From Deltaproteobacteria bacterium (lineage in GTDB: Bacteria > Desulfobacterota > Desulfobacteria > Desulfobacterales > SURF-7): DNA of 7,987 nucleotides. Both the position numbers and the translations under genes were made by a program. Shown in pieces: positions 6,889 through 7,987 of this stretch. The first letter of the stretch is position 1. Every line of letters begins with the position of its first letter. The notes beneath the pieces were generated by a model. The model searched no databases and was not told where the DNA came from. It saw only the letters and a program-made list of their open reading frames with translations. The stretch is taken from positions 1-7,987 of the forward strand of contig JAFDJC010000143.1 in NCBI GenBank assembly GCA_019307665.1, read 5' to 3'.

Positions 6889-6916
6889 GTAGAGACGCAT
6901 GATCATGCGTCTCTAC
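6889..6916. repeat. Perfect 28-nt palindrome in the hdrD-like/hdrA gap
   Basis: Half-site GTAGAGACGCATGA is followed immediately by its exact complement. It abuts the TAA of the HdrD-like gene and ends about 20 nt before the hdrA ATG, so it takes up more than half of the 47-nt gap and leaves the AGGGG ribosome site clear. As RNA it would form a hairpin of up to 12 bp. GTAGAGACGC-type palindromes occur, as I recall, as dispersed intergenic repeats in several bacterial phyla, so this may be a REP/MITE-like insertion. It could stabilise or attenuate the mRNA. No U-run follows, so it is not a typical rho-independent terminator. Confidence 0.9.
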
Positions 6917-7987
6917 TTAATCCCAGCAGATGGTTTCTGCTATTATACTAGTCAAATCTTTCATTTCCATTGAAAGCTCTTCTCCCAAAAAAGGGTCTTC
7001 CATTGCACACCTGAGATGAATCTGGCATTTGGGGCACGAAGTGACCAGAAGATTGCTTCCGGTTGCATGTGCCTGTCTAATACGTTTTACCTGCAGTGCC
7101 TTGCTGTAAGAATCACACCCTGTCCAGGCACAGTTGCCGCAGCATAGAGCGGAATTTTTACTGTCCTGCATTTCTTTAAAACTTTCAGGCATAAGGCGAT
7201 TTATCAGTTTCCTCGGCAAATCATCTACAGCACTCTGCCGATTAAGGCGGCAGGAATCCTGATACGTGATACACCTGTCAAGTTGGTTAAAAGATACTGC
7301 TCCTTTATCAATTTCATTTTCCAGAAATTCATATATATGAGTCACTTTAAAATCAGGTTCGATTCCGTGCTCTTTATAATTGAGAGCAATTGTTTTATAA
7401 CATTCCGGACAGGATGTTATTAATTCCTCAATCCCGAGACTGTTAATAAATTCAATGTTCAATTCGGCAAGTTTTAAAAAATTTTCTCTGTCTCCTGACC
7501 AGAGGAGGTCATGTCCACAGCATCTCTCATGATTCAGGATGGCCGGCTTTATATCAAAAAAATTTAAAAGTCGGAGGCTGTCAACCAGTATATTTGAAGC
7601 TTCTGCTCCGTGATAATTTCTAAAAAACACATCAAAATATGGGGCACAGCCTCCAAAAAAGAGAGTTTTACTTTTTGGGTCAAGTTTTATATCTTTCGGA
7701 AGTTTTTCCCATCTTTTTGGTTTTAAGTCAGGTGAAGTCATGGAGCGCATCAGGGATTGGAAAAAGCCTCCATGAGCCTGACATTTTTCATCATCTTTGC
7801 TTCCGCTCAGACTGCAGCGGATATCACGGATAAATTCCGGAAAATTTACATCTGAAGGGCATCGTTCATAACACAGCCCACATGTAAGACACGACCATAT
7901 ATCTTTTTTTACATGTCGTGAATCGATATCTCCGGCAATAATTGATGCCACAATTGATCTAGGGGAATATTGTTTGCCGCTGAGAGC
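6917..7987 (-). CDS. HdrD-like (HdrC-HdrB fused) iron-sulfur protein with two CCG domains; N-terminus outside window
   Basis: The frame is open to the right edge (356 residues visible), so the true start is beyond the window; a GTG at 7951 is internal. The visible N-terminal residues before CLTCGLCYERCP (33-44) look like the HdrC linker between two [4Fe-4S] motifs, so the first cluster motif is probably just outside. Two complete CCG motifs follow: Cys114, Cys156-157, Cys193/196 (CX41CCX35CxxC) and Cys246, Cys282-283, Cys318/321 (CX35CCX34CxxC). In HdrB and HdrD such pairs hold the noncubane [4Fe-4S] clusters that reduce a heterodisulfide. With HdrA-MvhD directly downstream, this should be the disulfide-reducing arm of the same soluble complex. 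In an organism without coenzyme M/B the substrate would be something else, for example a DsrC-type thiol; that is inference. Similar HdrD-like subunits exist in other sulfate-reducer complexes, so the exact subfamily is uncertain. Confidence 0.88.
   Translation of the reverse strand, partial: ALSGKQYSPRSIVASIIAGDIDSRHVKKDIWSCLTCGLCYERCPSDVNFPEFIRDIRCSLSGSKDDEKCQAHGGFFQSLMRSMTSPDLKPKRWEKLPKDIKLDPKSKTLFFGGCAPYFDVFFRNYHGAEASNILVDSLRLLNFFDIKPAILNHERCCGHDLLWSGDRENFLKLAELNIEFINSLGIEELITSCPECYKTIALNYKEHGIEPDFKVTHIYEFLENEIDKGAVSFNQLDRCITYQDSCRLNRQSAVDDLPRKLINRLMPESFKEMQDSKNSALCCGNCAWTGCDSYSKALQVKRIRQAHATGSNLLVTSCPKCQIHLRCAMEDPFLGEELSMEMKDLTSIIAETICWD

Noticed and set aside
6917..7951. GTG at 7951 as the start of the HdrD-like gene
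   Set aside because: The frame stays open to the window edge with HdrC-like sequence before the GTG, and a start there would remove the first expected Fe-S motif.

Overview
The window most likely comes from an anaerobic, sulfate-reducing-type deltaproteobacterium (Desulfobacterota, probably Desulfobacterales-like). The evidence is a heterodisulfide-reductase-type electron-transfer locus with an HdrA-MvhD fusion and an in-frame selenocysteine codon, two PilZ-family proteins, and a small Cys-rich protein of a type I associate with this group. The assignment is inferred from gene content only. Nearly all coding is on the minus strand; the exception is a gene fragment at the left edge.

Right part (about 4450-7987, minus strand). 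A gene that runs off the right edge encodes an HdrC-HdrB (HdrD-like) iron-sulfur protein with two complete CCG cysteine motifs. It is followed, after a 47-nt gap that is mostly a perfect 28-nt palindrome, by one long gene at 4452-6869. That gene looks broken because of an in-frame TGA at 6252-6254. The TGA sits exactly where HdrA proteins carry a conserved Cys, the reading frame continues without a shift, and 15 nt downstream of the TGA starts a perfect 7-bp hairpin with a GGUC loop. I read this as a selenocysteine codon plus bacterial SECIS element, giving an 805-residue selenoprotein: HdrA with extra ferredoxin clusters and a C-terminal MvhD domain. The two gene products together supply the parts of a soluble flavin-based electron-bifurcating Hdr complex: MvhD electron entry, HdrA FAD and FeS relay, HdrC/HdrB disulfide-reducing site. 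The large gene also contains two striking intragenic inverted repeats.

Middle part (about 3750-4450). An AT-rich intergenic region of about 240 nt leads to a complete PilZ-type protein (putative c-di-GMP receptor). Beyond it is a near-consensus sigma70 promoter (TTGACA, 17-nt spacer, TATAAA).

Left part (311-3659, minus strand). That promoter appears to drive a compact three-gene operon: a 68-residue four-Cys protein, a class I/II PLP aminotransferase (8-nt gap), and a CLC-type chloride channel/transporter with a C-terminal CBS pair (TGATG stop/start overlap). The CLC protein keeps the gating glutamate but has Val where proton-coupled antiporters carry the internal proton glutamate.

Left edge (1-310). 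The + strand carries the 3' end of a second PilZ-family gene, converging on the CLC gene. Its stop codon lies inside a 4 x 15-bp tandem repeat. No RNA genes, CRISPR arrays, insertion sequences or convincing rho-independent terminators were seen.
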